This document shows positions 33,031 to 42,488 of a stretch of DNA of 62,809 nt, in pieces. Under the pieces are notes generated by a model. It worked only from the letters and a program-made list of their open reading frames with translations. It did not search any database and had not been told where the DNA came from. A program made the translations under genes and the position numbers. Origin of the DNA: ZC4RG30 sp040508085 (GTDB lineage: Bacteria > Pseudomonadota > Gammaproteobacteria > Steroidobacterales > Steroidobacteraceae); assembly GCA_040508085.1 (NCBI GenBank), contig JBEVNO010000193.1:1-62809 (forward strand), written 5' to 3'. Position 1 is the first letter of the stretch, and each line of letters opens with the position of its first letter.

Positions 33031-33615
33031 TCAGGGGGCGCCGGCGGCGTCCAGCAGCTGCGTGGCGGCGGCGCGCGCGGCATGGCCTGCATCGCAAGGC
33101 CCGTCCATCTGCGCCGAGACCGCAGTGCCGTCATAAAGCAGCACCAGCTGGCGCGCCAGTGCCTCCGGGTCGCGCGCCTCTGCGGCGCGGGCCAGGTCTG
33201 TAAGCAATGCGCGCAGCCACAGGCGCGATTGATCGCAGATGTTCTTCACGCCACTGACCCGTGACAGTTCCGCGCTGGCCCGCACGAAGGCGCAGCCGCG
33301 GTAGTCCGGCTTTCCAGCCATTTCGCCGATGTCCTGGAAGATGGCCAGCACCTTCTCGCGCGGCGTCGCCAGCGCCCCGAGCCGCTGTTCCAGGCGCGCG
33401 CGGCGCGAATCCTGCCGGGCCTGCAGGTAGGCCCGGATGAGCTCGTCCTTGCTGCCGAAGGTGTTGTACAGGGAGGCCTTGGCCACGCCCGCGCGTTCGA
33501 TCACGCGCTCGATGCCCACCGTGTGGATGCCTTCCTCATAGAAGAGCTCCTGCGCAGCTGCCAGCAGGCGCTCGCGCGCGGATGTCTTTTCCGGAACAGC
33601 AGTGGCAGTGGTCAT
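33031..33615 (-). CDS. TetR-family transcriptional repressor
   Basis: 194 aa. The N-terminal helix-turn-helix is typical (RERLLAAAQELFYEEGIHTV, then IERAGVAKASLYNTFGSKDEL). The C-terminal ligand domain is of the TetR_C group found beside efflux pumps (YRGCAFVRASAELS). The ATG at 33615 has an AGAGG ribosome site. It is divergent from an MFS gene with two palindromic operators between them, a standard repressor-pump pair. Ligand unknown. Confidence 0.92.
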   Translation of the reverse strand: MTTATAVPEKTSARERLLAAAQELFYEEGIHTVGIERVIERAGVAKASLYNTFGSKDELIRAYLQARQDSRRARLEQRLGALATPREKVLAIFQDIGEMAGKPDYRGCAFVRASAELSRVSGVKNICDQSRLWLRALLTDLARAAEARDPEALARQLVLLYDGTAVSAQMDGPCDAGHAARAAATQLLDAAGAP

Positions 33616-33635
33616 GGTGTTACCTCTTGACCATG

Positions 33636-33683
33636 GTAGACCGATCGGTATACTGCCGTCCATAGTAGACCGACCGGTCTACT
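33636..33683. promoter_or_regulatory. Two palindromic TetR operators
   Basis: Site 1 is GTAGACCG-AT-CGGTATAC (33636-33653, one mismatch). Site 2 is AGTAGACCG-AC-CGGTCTACT (33664-33683, perfect). They share the half-site GTAGACCG, lie 29 bases centre to centre, and fill the gap between the TetR gene and the MFS gene, so one repressor can control both promoters. Confidence 0.85.
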
Positions 33684-33698
33684 CATTCAGGGAACGCC

Positions 33699-34883
33699 AT
33701 GAACCGCCTCGCCACACTATCCCCGCTGCAGTCCTTCCTGCTGCTGGCTTCCATTACCGTCTCTTTCCTGGCCGGTGCCGTGGCGCCGACGCCGCTCTAC
33801 CCTCAATACCAGGCACAGTGGGGGTTCACCCCGCTGACCATCACGGTGATCTTCGGCATCTACGCGCTGGCGGTGTTGCTGGCATTGCTGTTCCTGGGGC
33901 GTCTGTCCGACCATGTCGGGCGCCGGCCCGTGCTGGTGGCGGCGCTGGCGGCCCAGGTCGTGGCCATGCTGCTCTTTGCCAGCGCCGATGGCCTGGCGCT
34001 GCTGCTGGTTGCGCGTGTGGTGCAGGGACTGTCGGTGGGCGCTGCGCTGGGGGCGGTCGGCGCCGGCCTGCTGGATGTGGACAAGCAGCGCGGTGCGCTC
34101 GCCAATGCCCTCACGCCGCCCATCGGCACGGCATTGGGCGGCATCGTGGCTGGCGTGGTGGTCAGCCTGGCCCCGGCCTCCACGGCGTTCATCTATCTGC
34201 TGTACGCCGGATTCTTCCTGCTGCAGGGCGTCGCCATGCTGTGGATGCGCGAGACATTCGCCCCACGGCGGGGGGCGCTGGCGTCGCTGCGGCCGCAGTT
34301 CAGTTTCTCGCCGGAAACGCGCGCGCCGCTGCTGCATGGCGCGCCCATCATCATCGCCGCATGGATCGTGGCCGGTTTCTATGCCTCGCTGGGCCCGGCG
34401 CTGCTGCGCAACCTGACGGGCGGCAATTCACCATTGCTGAGCGGCTTCGCGCTGTTCGTGATGGCCGGCAGCGGCGCCGCCACCGTGCTGCTGCTGCAGC
34501 GCCAGACACCGCACCGCGTGATGCGCACCGGCGCCGTCGCGCTGGCGCTGGGTTCGATGCTGGTGATCGCCGCCCTGGCGCTGCACTCGGCCGCCTTGTT
34601 CTTTGCCGGCCTGATGGTCAGCGGCGCGGGCTTTGGCGGCGGCTTCCAGGGCGCGGTGCGCAGCATCCTCGCCCGCGTGCACGCCAACGAACGCGCCGGC
34701 GTGCTGTCGGTGATCTTCGTCATCGCCTATCTGGCGATGGGCCTTCCCGCGATCACCGCGGGCTACCTGCTGCTGCAGAGCGGCGACCTGCCCGGCGTGG
34801 TGCGCGAGTTCGGCATCGCCATTGCACTGCTGGCGCTGTTCCCCATCGTCGCGCAACGCCTGTCGCGGGCTACTTCTTCTTGA
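33699..34883 (+). CDS. MFS efflux transporter
   Basis: 394 aa with 12 predicted membrane segments. Loop 2-3 carries LGRLSDHVGRRPVLV, the MFS signature G-x-L-x-D-x-x-G-R-R. The opening ITVSFLAGAVAPTPLYPQYQ is typical of a drug:H+ antiporter subgroup often paired with TetR. An AGGGAA ribosome site precedes the ATG. Probably released from repression by the TetR ligand. The 3' end overlaps the convergent tamB by 14 bases. Confidence 0.9.
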   Translation: MNRLATLSPLQSFLLLASITVSFLAGAVAPTPLYPQYQAQWGFTPLTITVIFGIYALAVLLALLFLGRLSDHVGRRPVLVAALAAQVVAMLLFASADGLALLLVARVVQGLSVGAALGAVGAGLLDVDKQRGALANALTPPIGTALGGIVAGVVVSLAPASTAFIYLLYAGFFLLQGVAMLWMRETFAPRRGALASLRPQFSFSPETRAPLLHGAPIIIAAWIVAGFYASLGPALLRNLTGGNSPLLSGFALFVMAGSGAATVLLLQRQTPHRVMRTGAVALALGSMLVIAALALHSAALFFAGLMVSGAGFGGGFQGAVRSILARVHANERAGVLSVIFVIAYLAMGLPAITAGYLLLQSGDLPGVVREFGIAIALLALFPIVAQRLSRATSS

Positions 34884-37800
34884 ACGTGTAGACGATGTCG
34901 GCACTGCGCGCGCGGCCGGCCTCGGTCTTGATCGTCCAGCGATCGCCGATGGTGTAGCGCAGTTTCAGCGTGTTGATGGCCTCGGCCAGCGAGATGCCGT
35001 AGCTGATGTACAGCCGTGGCGAGAGATATTTGCCCAGCACCAGGCTCGAATCGGTGTTGGCGGGATCGGATTCGATGCCGACATCGTCCACGCCTACGCG
35101 GCTGCCCACGCGCTGGGCCAGGATGGCACCGCCCTGGGCCAGCAGGTCATTGCGGGCAGCGCCGGAACGCTGCGTGTCCTGCACGCTCTCGAGCGAGCCA
35201 CCCGCCAGGATCAGCGATGCGATCTGCGACTGCGGTATCGAGGGCTCCGAATAGAAGGTGAGGCGTGGTGCGCGCAGCGCGCCGCGCACATTGATGCCCG
35301 CGGTTACATCGGGGAACACCTTCTGTGCACGCAGATCCACGCCCGGATCGCCCAGCGGCACATTGTTGAAGATCAGCCGGCCGCGCTCGATGTCCAGCAA
35401 TCGCCCCAGCGCCATGTACTTGCCAGAGGTGATGTTGAGCTCGCCCTGGCCCCGGCTGGAGCCGCCTTCATCGGTGCGCACCTGGATGCCGCCGCCCAGC
35501 CGCGCCGTCAGGCCGAGCGAATCGATGTCCACGGCTTCACCCAGTGACAAGCGGATATTGCTGACCACGATCCAGCGCTGTTTGGGATCCACCTCCGGTG
35601 CCCCCACCAGCACTTCGTCTCCGGAGGGCAGCACGGCATTGGTGAGATCCGCGGGCGTGATCTTCGCACGTGGTATCGCCACCTCGCCGCTCGCATCGAT
35701 GCGGCGGCCGGCCAGCTTGAAATCCAGCTTCGGCGAGGCCTCGATATGCGCCTCCGGTACATCCACGATGAGCAGCCGCTCGCCTTCCACATGCAGGTCG
35801 CCGAAGGGCTCGCTGTCGCGCCATGACAGCTTGCCGTTGAACTTCGCGGTGCCCTGCCCGAGCTGCGACTGGCCGGTGAGGTCCAGCGTGGTGTTGTTGA
35901 AACGCGCGTCCAGGGACAGCGCGCGCAGCGCCAGGTTGATCTGGTAGATGTCGATCTCGGCATCGCGCAGCTGCAACAGGCCGGACAATTCCGGCCGGCC
36001 CAGCGTGCCGGCGATATCCACTCGCGTGCTCAGCTGGCCGGTGGCCTTGTCGATGCCGCCGACATAGATGTCCAGCAGCGCGAGGCCATCGGTACGCGCA
36101 TCCAGTGCGCCACGAATGGGGTAGTCCTGCCAGTCGGGGGTATTGCGATCACCGCGCAGCTCACCGCGGATGCTGCCCGACCTGCCCGCATCGAGCCCGA
36201 CATCCACATTGAAGCCAGTGGCGGTGGCGGTGGCACTGACGCGCCCGGAACCCAGCGCCAGCCGTTCGTCGCGGCCGCTGCTGAGCTGGTGCCGCAACTG
36301 GGCGTCGGTGAGCTGGCCGGTGACCGAGCCGGTGGGCAACTCACTGGGACTGGCGGTGAGCTGGCCGTAGACGTTGATCAGGCCTTCATAGTTGATGTTC
36401 TGCGTGAGGCCTGCCGTCAGCGCCCGCAGCGGCAGCGATTCGGCTGAGAACGCCGTCGCCCACACTCCGGCTTCAGTGCGGCTGCCCGTGGCGCAGAGCT
36501 TGGCCTGCACGTCGGTGAGGCACAGCATGCCCGCCTCCAGGCGGCTCGCGCTGAGCACCAGCGGCGTGGGGGCGGTCATCCGCATCGAGAGCTCGGCGCC
36601 GTCGGTGATCCCCAGGCTCTGCAGCCGCCCCCGCCACACGCCGTCCTGCAGCGTGCCTTCGGCCGATAGCGCCGTGCGCAGCGGCGCGGCGTCGATGTCC
36701 ATCACGATGCGCTGCAATTCGCCGTTGCCGGACAACTCCATGCGCACCTTCTGCAGGGTGCGCACGCCGCGCTGCAGACCGGTGATGTCGACCACGCCAT
36801 TGGTATGGCCGCTGGCACTGGCATCGATGTCGACATCGGCATCCAGTGCCGCAACGCTGAAGCCGTTCCATTCGAACTCATTGCCACGCGCCTTGAAGAG
36901 CAGCACGGGTGCATCCGCCGTACCAGCATAGCGACCACGCGCGATCAACCTGCCACGTGCCGTGGGATCGAACAGGCTCAGGTCGTCCGCGTCCACGGCG
37001 AAGGTGAGATTGGGTGCGGCGCCGAGGCCGCCGTCGAGCTGGATGTGCGTGCGTCCCAGGTGCACGTCCACTGCGTCGAACTGCCAGTCTGCGCTGCCGC
37101 TGGCGCGCGAGAAGTGGCCTTTGCCATCGGCGCTCTGCCCGCGCACGTTGCCCGACAGGCGCGCCAGCGTGAAATCGATGGTGCCGGCTTCACCGAAGGG
37201 TGCGCCGCGCGCCTGGAAGTCGAAATTGAGTCTGCCCTGCACATCCGCGCGCAGCTGGGTGGTGTCCAGGCCCGTCATGCGGCCATCGATCTGCCAGGTC
37301 TCGGCGGGCTGCCAGCGGGCTTCGCCCTTGAAGGCGGCATTGCCGCCCAGCAGCTGCACGCTGCCCTGCGCAATGGTGAAGGACTGCGGGTCGAGCACGC
37401 CTTTCACCGTCGCCGGCATCACGGGCAGACCGGCCGTGATCACCTCGGCCTCCCCTTCCACCTGCCAGCGCTTCACGCCTTCCAGACGGTAATGCCCGCG
37501 CGGACTGGTGAACGCCGGCTCCGCGCCGGTGAGCGGCCAGCGGAAGTTGCTCCAGTCACCGCTGAGCGCCAGGCGTGGGCCGTTGTCGATGATGTCGACG
37601 GTGCCGCGGGCAGTTGCGTGCGCACCGGAGGCATGCACCACGCTGGCCTCGTGGATGGTCAGCCGCCGCTCTGCATAGGCGCCATTGAATTGCAGTTGCA
37701 TCGGACCGGCTTTCAGCCCGGGTGCCGTGAAAGGACCCCTGGCCGTGTAGCCATCAGCATCGGCGGTGATGGTCAGCTGCGCGGTGATGATGCCCAGCGC

Positions 37801-38601
37801 ACTGCCGCCGCCGAAAGCGGTGAGGTCGAGATCGCGCACCGCGGCATCGCCGGTGAGCCCCCAGCCGCCCAGCAGGTCGGCCTGGCCCTTGATGCTCGCG
37901 TGGAAGGGCTGGCTGATCTCTGCGGTCAGCGGCAGATCTTCCAGGTCGCCGTCGAAGCGGGTCGCGATCTGCCAGGCGGGCTGGTTGGGCAGATCCCACG
38001 CGACCGTGCCTTCGCCGGCCAGCCTGAGCGGGTTGGCGGCCCGCAACCGCGCATCGGCAGCGAGGTGCATGAAGTCGTAGTCGAGCTTGCCGCCTAGGAT
38101 GCGGATCTCGGTGGGCAGGATGGTGACGCCGGCGGAGATGCCGGCCAGTTCCACCGGCCGTCCGCTGAGCAGCGTTATGGTTGCCGCGTCCACACGCGCC
38201 GCATCGATGTCGATGCGCAGCGTGGGTGGCAGGAAGCGCGGTGTGCCCCTGGGCTGATCATCCGGGGGGTCCAGCAGCTGCACCGCCACCTGGCGCACGC
38301 TGAAGGCATCGAGCACCACCTGCCGTTGCAGCAGCAGAGGCCACAGGCGCACGCGGCCATGGATGTCCTCGGCCTGGATGTCTGCCAGCCGATGCTGCAC
38401 GCGCAGGCTCTTTACATTGAAGCCGCCGACGAAAGTGCCGGTGACTTGCCCGGCCGTGATGGTCATGGAACCGATCTTGCCGAGATGGCCCGCGATGAAG
38501 GCCAGGCCCGCCTGCGTCGAGGCGACGAAGTACAGCAGCACGGTGGGCGTCAGCAGCAGCGCCGCGACCACTCCCAGCAGCAGCTTGCGGCGCATTCTCA
38601 T
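34870..38601 (-). CDS. tamB: Translocation and assembly module subunit TamB
   Basis: 1243 aa. One N-terminal membrane anchor (KLLLGVVAALLLTPTVLLYF) is followed by a long AsmA-like repetitive beta structure and the C-terminal DUF490 domain (residues about 870-1243). That domain includes the conserved GLTARLGGGIQVRTDEGGS and GDPGVDLRAQKVFPDVTAG, and the tail KLRYTIGDRWTIKTEAG. TamB spans the periplasm and, with TamA, acts in outer-membrane protein assembly and phospholipid transfer. The ATG overlaps the tamA stop (ATGA), so the two are coupled. Confidence 0.95.
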   Translation of the reverse strand: MRMRRKLLLGVVAALLLTPTVLLYFVASTQAGLAFIAGHLGKIGSMTITAGQVTGTFVGGFNVKSLRVQHRLADIQAEDIHGRVRLWPLLLQRQVVLDAFSVRQVAVQLLDPPDDQPRGTPRFLPPTLRIDIDAARVDAATITLLSGRPVELAGISAGVTILPTEIRILGGKLDYDFMHLAADARLRAANPLRLAGEGTVAWDLPNQPAWQIATRFDGDLEDLPLTAEISQPFHASIKGQADLLGGWGLTGDAAVRDLDLTAFGGGSALGIITAQLTITADADGYTARGPFTAPGLKAGPMQLQFNGAYAERRLTIHEASVVHASGAHATARGTVDIIDNGPRLALSGDWSNFRWPLTGAEPAFTSPRGHYRLEGVKRWQVEGEAEVITAGLPVMPATVKGVLDPQSFTIAQGSVQLLGGNAAFKGEARWQPAETWQIDGRMTGLDTTQLRADVQGRLNFDFQARGAPFGEAGTIDFTLARLSGNVRGQSADGKGHFSRASGSADWQFDAVDVHLGRTHIQLDGGLGAAPNLTFAVDADDLSLFDPTARGRLIARGRYAGTADAPVLLFKARGNEFEWNGFSVAALDADVDIDASASGHTNGVVDITGLQRGVRTLQKVRMELSGNGELQRIVMDIDAAPLRTALSAEGTLQDGVWRGRLQSLGITDGAELSMRMTAPTPLVLSASRLEAGMLCLTDVQAKLCATGSRTEAGVWATAFSAESLPLRALTAGLTQNINYEGLINVYGQLTASPSELPTGSVTGQLTDAQLRHQLSSGRDERLALGSGRVSATATATGFNVDVGLDAGRSGSIRGELRGDRNTPDWQDYPIRGALDARTDGLALLDIYVGGIDKATGQLSTRVDIAGTLGRPELSGLLQLRDAEIDIYQINLALRALSLDARFNNTTLDLTGQSQLGQGTAKFNGKLSWRDSEPFGDLHVEGERLLIVDVPEAHIEASPKLDFKLAGRRIDASGEVAIPRAKITPADLTNAVLPSGDEVLVGAPEVDPKQRWIVVSNIRLSLGEAVDIDSLGLTARLGGGIQVRTDEGGSSRGQGELNITSGKYMALGRLLDIERGRLIFNNVPLGDPGVDLRAQKVFPDVTAGINVRGALRAPRLTFYSEPSIPQSQIASLILAGGSLESVQDTQRSGAARNDLLAQGGAILAQRVGSRVGVDDVGIESDPANTDSSLVLGKYLSPRLYISYGISLAEAINTLKLRYTIGDRWTIKTEAGRARSADIVYTFKKK

Positions 38602-40355
38602 AGCTTGGGAGTGATGTTCAGGTGGATGCGCGGATTGCCGCCCGTGGACAGCGGCTTCGCCACATCCAGGCCGACGGCGATGCCGGGCAGGCGGTAGCGC
38701 AGGCCGACACCGGCGGCATATTCCAGCGGGTCGTGGAAATTGTTGAAGGCATTGCCGATGTCGAAGAAGGTGGCCAGGGCCAGATTCAGCGGCAGGTCGC
38801 GCACGATCTCTACCGACCCTACCAGCAGGTGGCGACCGCCCACCTTCTTCAGTTCGGTGGAGCCATTGCGATTGCGCACCAGTTCCTCGGGCGAAAGGCT
38901 GCGGTAGCCGAAGCCGCGCACGCTGCGGTCGCCGCCGGCGAAGAAGCGGTAGATGCCGGGCAGCTCGCTGAAGTCGTTGACGATGCTGGCACCGGCCTCA
39001 CCGCGCAGCAGCAGATGCCACTGGTAGCTCAGGTCGAAGCTGCGTTCGGACTGCACCAGGAAGCGCACGAAGCTCTCATCCGAGCCGAGGGTGGCGGGCG
39101 AGCCGATGACCTCTGCATATAGCGCGCGGCTGAACTGTGCCTCGCCGAGATAGCCCTCGGGCACCGAGGCAATCGCAAAGCCAGGCACCAGCAGGTTGCT
39201 GGTGAAGTTGGTCTGGCCGTCATCGGTGGAGGTGCGTGTCAGCGACAGCGAGCTCACCGTCTGCCAGCGGCCCACCATGCGCGTGATGGACGGGCGCAGC
39301 GTGGTTTCGTAGGTATCGAGGTCGGAGATCTCCTCGAAATCGTGCAGGCCTTCGATCGAGAACTTCTCCAGCGCAGGGTCGCCAATGGGTATGTCGTAGC
39401 GCGTGGTCACGCTGCGGGTCGAGGCTGAGGCCTTGATCTCGGAGCGGAAGCGGTGGCCGCGATCGTTGAGGCGCGAATTGGTCCAAGTGATGGTGCCGCG
39501 CACTCCGGTATCGGTGCCGTAGCCCGCGCCCAGCGACAGCACCGGCTTGCTGCGCTTGGCCGTGATGCGCACGGGCACCACCAGGGTTTCAGGGTCGGCC
39601 GCGCCCGGCTCCACTTCAACCTGCGAGAAGAACAGGCTGTCATCGAGCGCGAACTGCGTGCGCAGCAGCTCGGTGGTGCTGTAAGCATCCCCTTCCTTGA
39701 AGCGCAGGAAGCGTTGCATCAGCCCCGGACGGATCACGTCCTGCTCGATGCTGATGGCGCCGAAGCTGTAGCGTGGTCCGGTATCCAGCTGCAGATCCAC
39801 CTTCGCGGTGTGATTGGGAATGTCCACCACCATCTCACTGCGCAGCATGCGGGCAGCGAGGTAACCCTGCGCAGCAGCGATGCGGTTGAGCTCGCCTTTC
39901 AATTGTTCGTACGAGCCGTGATGCAGGCGTGTGCCGATGCGCAGCAGCGACTGGTTGCGGATGCTGTCAAAGGCGGCATCCTCGGCGCCCGGGCCGGTCA
40001 CGGCGATGCTGAGTTCGCGGATGCGCACGGGTTCACCTGGTTCGACGCGCACCTCGATCAGCCAGTCCTTGCCCTCCTGCCGATAGCTGGCGTTGACGCT
40101 GGCCTCGTAGTAGCCGAAAGGGCGCAGCGCATTCTTCACCTCGCCATCGACGCGATTGAACAGGCGCCGCATGGTGTCTGCATCGACGTCGGTGCGTTCG
40201 CGATAGCGGTCGACGCTGAGGTAGATCAGTACATTGCGCCGGACGTCACCTTCCACACCGGATACCTCCACCCGCAGGTTGGCCCGCGCAGCGGGCGCGC
40301 CCAGCGCCAGCAGCAGCATGACCAGCAGCGCCGGGCGCCGGCGCTCAGGATGCAT
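38598..40355 (-). CDS. tamA: Outer-membrane assembly protein TamA
   Basis: 585 aa. Signal peptide 1-25 (LLVMLLLALGAPAARA), three POTRA domains (to residue about 260), then an Omp85 16-strand barrel. The lid-loop motif is VRGFGYRSLSPEE. The barrel ends NITPKL rather than in the usual terminal Phe. It is the outer-membrane part of the TAM complex. It overlaps nudC by 11 bases upstream and tamB by four downstream. Confidence 0.95.
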   Translation of the reverse strand: MHPERRRPALLVMLLLALGAPAARANLRVEVSGVEGDVRRNVLIYLSVDRYRERTDVDADTMRRLFNRVDGEVKNALRPFGYYEASVNASYRQEGKDWLIEVRVEPGEPVRIRELSIAVTGPGAEDAAFDSIRNQSLLRIGTRLHHGSYEQLKGELNRIAAAQGYLAARMLRSEMVVDIPNHTAKVDLQLDTGPRYSFGAISIEQDVIRPGLMQRFLRFKEGDAYSTTELLRTQFALDDSLFFSQVEVEPGAADPETLVVPVRITAKRSKPVLSLGAGYGTDTGVRGTITWTNSRLNDRGHRFRSEIKASASTRSVTTRYDIPIGDPALEKFSIEGLHDFEEISDLDTYETTLRPSITRMVGRWQTVSSLSLTRTSTDDGQTNFTSNLLVPGFAIASVPEGYLGEAQFSRALYAEVIGSPATLGSDESFVRFLVQSERSFDLSYQWHLLLRGEAGASIVNDFSELPGIYRFFAGGDRSVRGFGYRSLSPEELVRNRNGSTELKKVGGRHLLVGSVEIVRDLPLNLALATFFDIGNAFNNFHDPLEYAAGVGLRYRLPGIAVGLDVAKPLSTGGNPRIHLNITPKL

Positions 40356-41241
40356 GCTGCAGCCAGCCGTCGATCAGGCGTCGCGCAATGGCGCTGGGCG
40401 GCGGCAGCAGCACCGCGCCGGACAGCAGCTCCTCGCGCGTGAACCAGCGGGCATCTTCCAGCTCACCATCATGCAGGACGGGGGTGGACAGCGTGGCTTC
40501 GGCCGTGAAGCCGAGCATCAGCGAGGCAGGGAAGGGCCAGGGCTGCGAGGAGTGGTAGGTGATGCTGCCCGCCACCACCCCGGTTTCCTCATGCAGTTCG
40601 CGCCGCACGGCATCTTCCAGGGATTCGCCCGGTTCGACAAAGCCGGCGATGGTGGAGTAGCGCCCTGCGGGCCAGCTGGGCTGGCGGCCCAGCAGCGCCC
40701 GCGCGCCGTCGTGGGCCAGCACGATGATGGCCGGATCCAGACGCGGGAAGGTGTGCAGGTTGCAGGCCGGGCAGTGGCGGGCGTGGCCGGCGCGGTGAGC
40801 CTGGGTGGGCGTTCCGCAGCGACCGCAGAACAGATGGCTGGCGCGCCACAGGTTCATGGCGCGCGCGTAGGCCATGAGGCTGGCCTCGGCGGCCGGCAGC
40901 TCCGACACCAGCGGCCGCAATTCAGCGAACTGTTCGCCGGTATCGGGGGTGGCCAGGTCCGCGGGCATGTCGACGAGCACGCAGCGGCGCTCCAGATACC
41001 AGCCCAGCAGTACCAGCTGTTCGGGATCGGCTGCCGCCGCGATGCGCGGATCGCTGCCGGAAAGGAAGACCACGCGTGGGATTGCGCCGGAAGGGCCGGT
41101 GTGTACCAGCGCCGCGCCGCGGTGCATGGCTACATACAGCGTGCCGGCGTCGCTCCGCGCCTCAGCCAGCCAGTCCGCCCGGAGACGCGCATCGGCGCGC
41201 CGGTCGAGATATGCGCCGGCAAACAGGTTATCGGGAGCCAT
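40345..41241 (-). CDS. nudC: NAD+/NAD-RNA pyrophosphatase NudC
   Basis: 298 aa. A zinc ribbon (FCGRCGTPT and HCPAC, four Cys) is followed by the Nudix box GFVEPGESLEDAVRRELHEETGV and the NudC-specific SQPWPFPASLM. It hydrolyses NADH and removes NAD caps from RNA. It is the first gene of the nudC-tamA-tamB unit; the functional link to the outer-membrane genes is unclear and may only be positional. Confidence 0.94.
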   Translation of the reverse strand: MAPDNLFAGAYLDRRADARLRADWLAEARSDAGTLYVAMHRGAALVHTGPSGAIPRVVFLSGSDPRIAAAADPEQLVLLGWYLERRCVLVDMPADLATPDTGEQFAELRPLVSELPAAEASLMAYARAMNLWRASHLFCGRCGTPTQAHRAGHARHCPACNLHTFPRLDPAIIVLAHDGARALLGRQPSWPAGRYSTIAGFVEPGESLEDAVRRELHEETGVVAGSITYHSSQPWPFPASLMLGFTAEATLSTPVLHDGELEDARWFTREELLSGAVLLPPPSAIARRLIDGWLQHAS

Positions 41242-41439
41242 TCAGCCGAGGATCATAGCAACCGCGGACCGAACAGCGGCTGAACGGTTCTTCACTGTCC
41301 GGGAATTGCGACGAGTGGTTGCGTGTGCAGAGAGACTCGCCCGCTTACCCTCCTGAATGGGCTGGAGTAGGCTCTTGCCGGAATCGTCAATTCCACGGTC
41401 GTGCATGACACCGAAACCAAGTTCCGCCAAGGAGTGCAT

Positions 41440-41736
41440 ATGAACAGACTGAAGGTAGCGATCGCATCATTCGCCATTGCCGCGCTGGCGGCGGTTCCCC
41501 TGGCAGTAATTGGGCAGGCGCCTGCCGCAACCGATCGCCCGAGTGTCGTGCCGGAGGGCGCGTGGATACCCTTGACCGCCGACCTCGGATTCGTTCAGAC
41601 AGGCCAGCAGATGACCACGTACGGATCGGCTCCCGATCTGGCCCGGTCCGTGAATGGTTTCTTCATGGTGCGCAAGGATGGGCGCTGGCATCGGGTTGAT
41701 ATTGCCGCCACTGCGCAGTTGTGGCCGGCATTGTAG
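41440..41736 (+). CDS. Small exported hypothetical protein
   Basis: 98 aa, not recognised. The ATG at 41440 has a strong AAGGAG ribosome site. Residues 1-27 form a signal peptide (IASFAIAALAAVPLAVIG). The mature part ends with a short beta-rich segment (GFFMVRKDGRWHRVDIAAT). Probably periplasmic. It stands alone between the divergent nudC unit and the convergent FlhC-like gene. Confidence 0.65.
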   Translation: MNRLKVAIASFAIAALAAVPLAVIGQAPAATDRPSVVPEGAWIPLTADLGFVQTGQQMTTYGSAPDLARSVNGFFMVRKDGRWHRVDIAATAQLWPAL

Positions 41737-41791
41737 GGCTGCATACCTACGGTTCGGTTGCACCACGACAGCTGGTGCAAGGCCTGAGCCC

Positions 41792-42361
41792 CTAGGGTTG
41801 CAGCGCTAGCCGGCCCTGCCGCGTGTCTTCGCAGCTCAGGCAGCGCCGGGCGCTGGTCGCGAAGCGATCCACGACGATCACGCCGGTGCAGTCGGCACAG
41901 ACCGTGGCACGGATCTCGTCGCCGCGGGCAAGGGCCAGCACCAGGAACACGGCATGTTCGAAGCTGATGCGCGCGCCGGGCACGAAGCGCCGATAGGTTT
42001 CGAATGCGGCGCACAGCGCCTCGCCACGCTGCATGCCCGGCAGGGTGCGCTGCGCATCGAGCACTTGCGCGGATGGCACGACGCCGAGCATGTAGCAGAC
42101 GCTGGCGAGCACTGCGGTTTCCTGGCGCATGCGCGGCGTGCGCAGGAAGTAGCTCACCTGCTGGGGCGATTTGCCGCGATGGCGCGCGGGCTGGGCGCCG
42201 TCGTCTTCCGACGCGTAGCTTTTCACCAGTTTGCGGATGCGGTCGTCCGTGAGGCCGGTCCAGACGCGCGTGGTGCGGGTGCGCGCTTCGTGCTGGATGA
42301 ACCGCAGTGCCAGGTCGTAGCGCTGCATGTCCCGGCTGTAGCGGTCGTCGGAAATCCTCAT
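41792..42361 (-). CDS. FlhC-like transcriptional regulator
   Basis: 189 aa. The layout matches FlhC: an N-terminal helical part (DMQRYDLALRFIQHEARTRT), a central G-x-S-P-Q...YFLRTPRMRQ region like the FlhC LPFSTDWF segment, and a C-terminal zinc site C155-x2-C158-x15-C174-x2-C177 with FlhC-like spacing. FlhC with FlhD forms the FlhD4C2 activator of flagellar genes, but no flagellar genes are in this window. An alternative GTG start is at 42370. Divergent from the FlhD-like gene, with an AT-rich region between. Confidence 0.68.
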   Translation of the reverse strand: MRISDDRYSRDMQRYDLALRFIQHEARTRTTRVWTGLTDDRIRKLVKSYASEDDGAQPARHRGKSPQQVSYFLRTPRMRQETAVLASVCYMLGVVPSAQVLDAQRTLPGMQRGEALCAAFETYRRFVPGARISFEHAVFLVLALARGDEIRATVCADCTGVIVVDRFATSARRCLSCEDTRQGRLALQP

Positions 42362-42408
42362 CGTTGACACTCGCTCCGTTTATTTGAAGTAAAACACGAA
42401 AACTGGAA

Positions 42409-42426
42409 TTGGGAAAAATATCCCAA
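42409..42426. promoter_or_regulatory. Inverted repeat in the AT-rich FlhC-like/FlhD-like divergent region
   Basis: TTGGGA-AAAATA-TCCCAA, a perfect 6-base inverted repeat with a 6-base AT spacer, lies in a strikingly AT-rich stretch (about 42379-42440) between two divergent genes. It is a likely operator or promoter element; the binding protein is unknown. Confidence 0.45.
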
Positions 42427-42488
42427 ATTTGCGTATTCAAAAAAACCTGCATCCGGAGGAATATCTGGCGCGAAGAGGGAGGAATCAC

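Noticed and set aside
42429..42488. Upstream TTG start for the FlhD-like gene
   Set aside because: The added residues fall in the AT-rich operator region, and the ATG at 42489 has a strong ribosome site.
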